A stretch of DNA of 58,473 nt. It comes from JBBAAW01 sp964574405 (GTDB lineage: Bacteria; Patescibacteriota; WWE3; UBA101185; UBA10185). The notes under the pieces are model-generated. The model had not been told where the DNA came from and did no database searches. It saw nothing but the letters and a program-made list of their open reading frames with translations. The position numbers and the translations under genes were made by a program. The DNA lies in contig CAZNNN010000001.1 in the NCBI GenBank assembly GCA_964574405.1, positions 1 to 58,473 of the forward strand, given 5' to 3'. Below, in pieces: positions 58,363-58,473 of the stretch. Every line of letters starts with the position of its first letter. The first letter of the stretch is position 1.

Positions 58363-58473
58363 TTAGCCCGAAAGCTCCTTTACTACTCTAAACGAGTTAG
58401 AAATTTTTTGACCTTTTTTAAGCGACTCTTTGGTATATATGGCGTCTATTTTAACAGGTTTTGGCGTAACACC
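58363..58473 (-). CDS. C-terminal end of a partial CDS, likely a family 2 glycosyltransferase
   Basis: Only the last 36 codons are in the window. The sequence includes IDAIYTKESLKKGQKISNSF and ends RVVKELSG. The Y-T-x-x-S-x-K-K-G-Q-x-x-S-N arrangement is familiar from the ends of family 2 glycosyltransferases that neighbour DUF2304 genes. This is an inference; the catalytic part is outside. Confidence 0.55.
   Translation of the reverse strand, partial: GVTPKPVKIDAIYTKESLKKGQKISNSFRVVKELSG

Overview
The window reads like a chromosomal segment of a small-genome bacterium of the Candidate Phyla Radiation (Patescibacteria). This is inferred from gene content, not from a database search. Genes are tightly packed and often overlap by 4-20 bases. 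Many proteins are short for their families: a 438-aa core-only alanyl-tRNA synthetase, a 183-aa SufD and a 386-aa Pgi. Transketolase is split into two genes. There is a CPR-style coupling-protein-like ATPase, a DUF2304 and glycosyltransferase pair, and many unknown membrane proteins. The genetic code looks standard: TGA, TAA and TAG all end well-supported genes. The sequence is AT-rich and holds one 100-base N gap.

Layout. 1-8040: pyrG, the dnaG-rpoD operon, an RDD protein, a frameshifted Gly-rich small gene, pgi, a thioredoxin and GAPDH. 8041-14538: a minus-strand block with two unknown proteins, an 860-aa VirD4/TraD-like ATPase with a 178-aa partner, a hicB with a frameshifted hicA, tRNA-Asn and a DUF1189-like membrane protein. 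14590-20732: a 1805-aa secreted multidomain protein facing a cupredoxin-like membrane protein. 20795-26373: a SUF Fe-S operon (sufC-B-D-S-U, DUF1858, ferredoxin, raiA) that runs into tRNA-Ile(UAU). 26395-30617: a tyrosine recombinase, an FtsB-like gene, the initiator tRNA, and an AbiEi/AbiEii pair followed by a degenerate DUF4143 ATPase. 30692-38179: membrane proteins, ruvX, a baseplate-J-like protein and a PilM/FtsA-like protein. 38245-41531: alaS, a truncated fic, an exonuclease and lgt. 41592-47763: a carbon cluster (rpiB, rpe, LOG, tkt-N, PrcB-like, tkt-C, small membrane protein, pfkB-type kinase, fba). 47820-52657: an intact DUF4143 ATPase, a TolB-like and a SleB-like protein, and a nucleotidyltransferase/TPR/cupin operon with an in-frame stop in its first gene. 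52654-58473: nth, a 5'-3' exonuclease, ftsH, tRNA-Met and envelope glycosyl-transfer genes.

Metabolism. Pgi, GAPDH, class II aldolase, RpiB, Rpe and split transketolase outline a fermentative lifestyle in which the non-oxidative pentose phosphate route connects hexoses to lower glycolysis. No respiratory gene is present. The SUF genes would supply clusters to the three-Cys ferredoxin and to Nth.

Non-coding signals. At about 15 promoters the -10 hexamer ends exactly 6 or 7 bases before the start codon, which predicts leaderless mRNAs for the first genes of transcripts, while several genes with real leaders or internal positions carry Shine-Dalgarno sites. A 35-bp tandem repeat abuts the -10 box of two such promoters (sufS and the PilM-like gene). 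A palindromic element with a shared 22-bp core occurs once between genes and once as a 63-bp in-frame insertion in the PfkB-family kinase. The initiator tRNA is structurally atypical.
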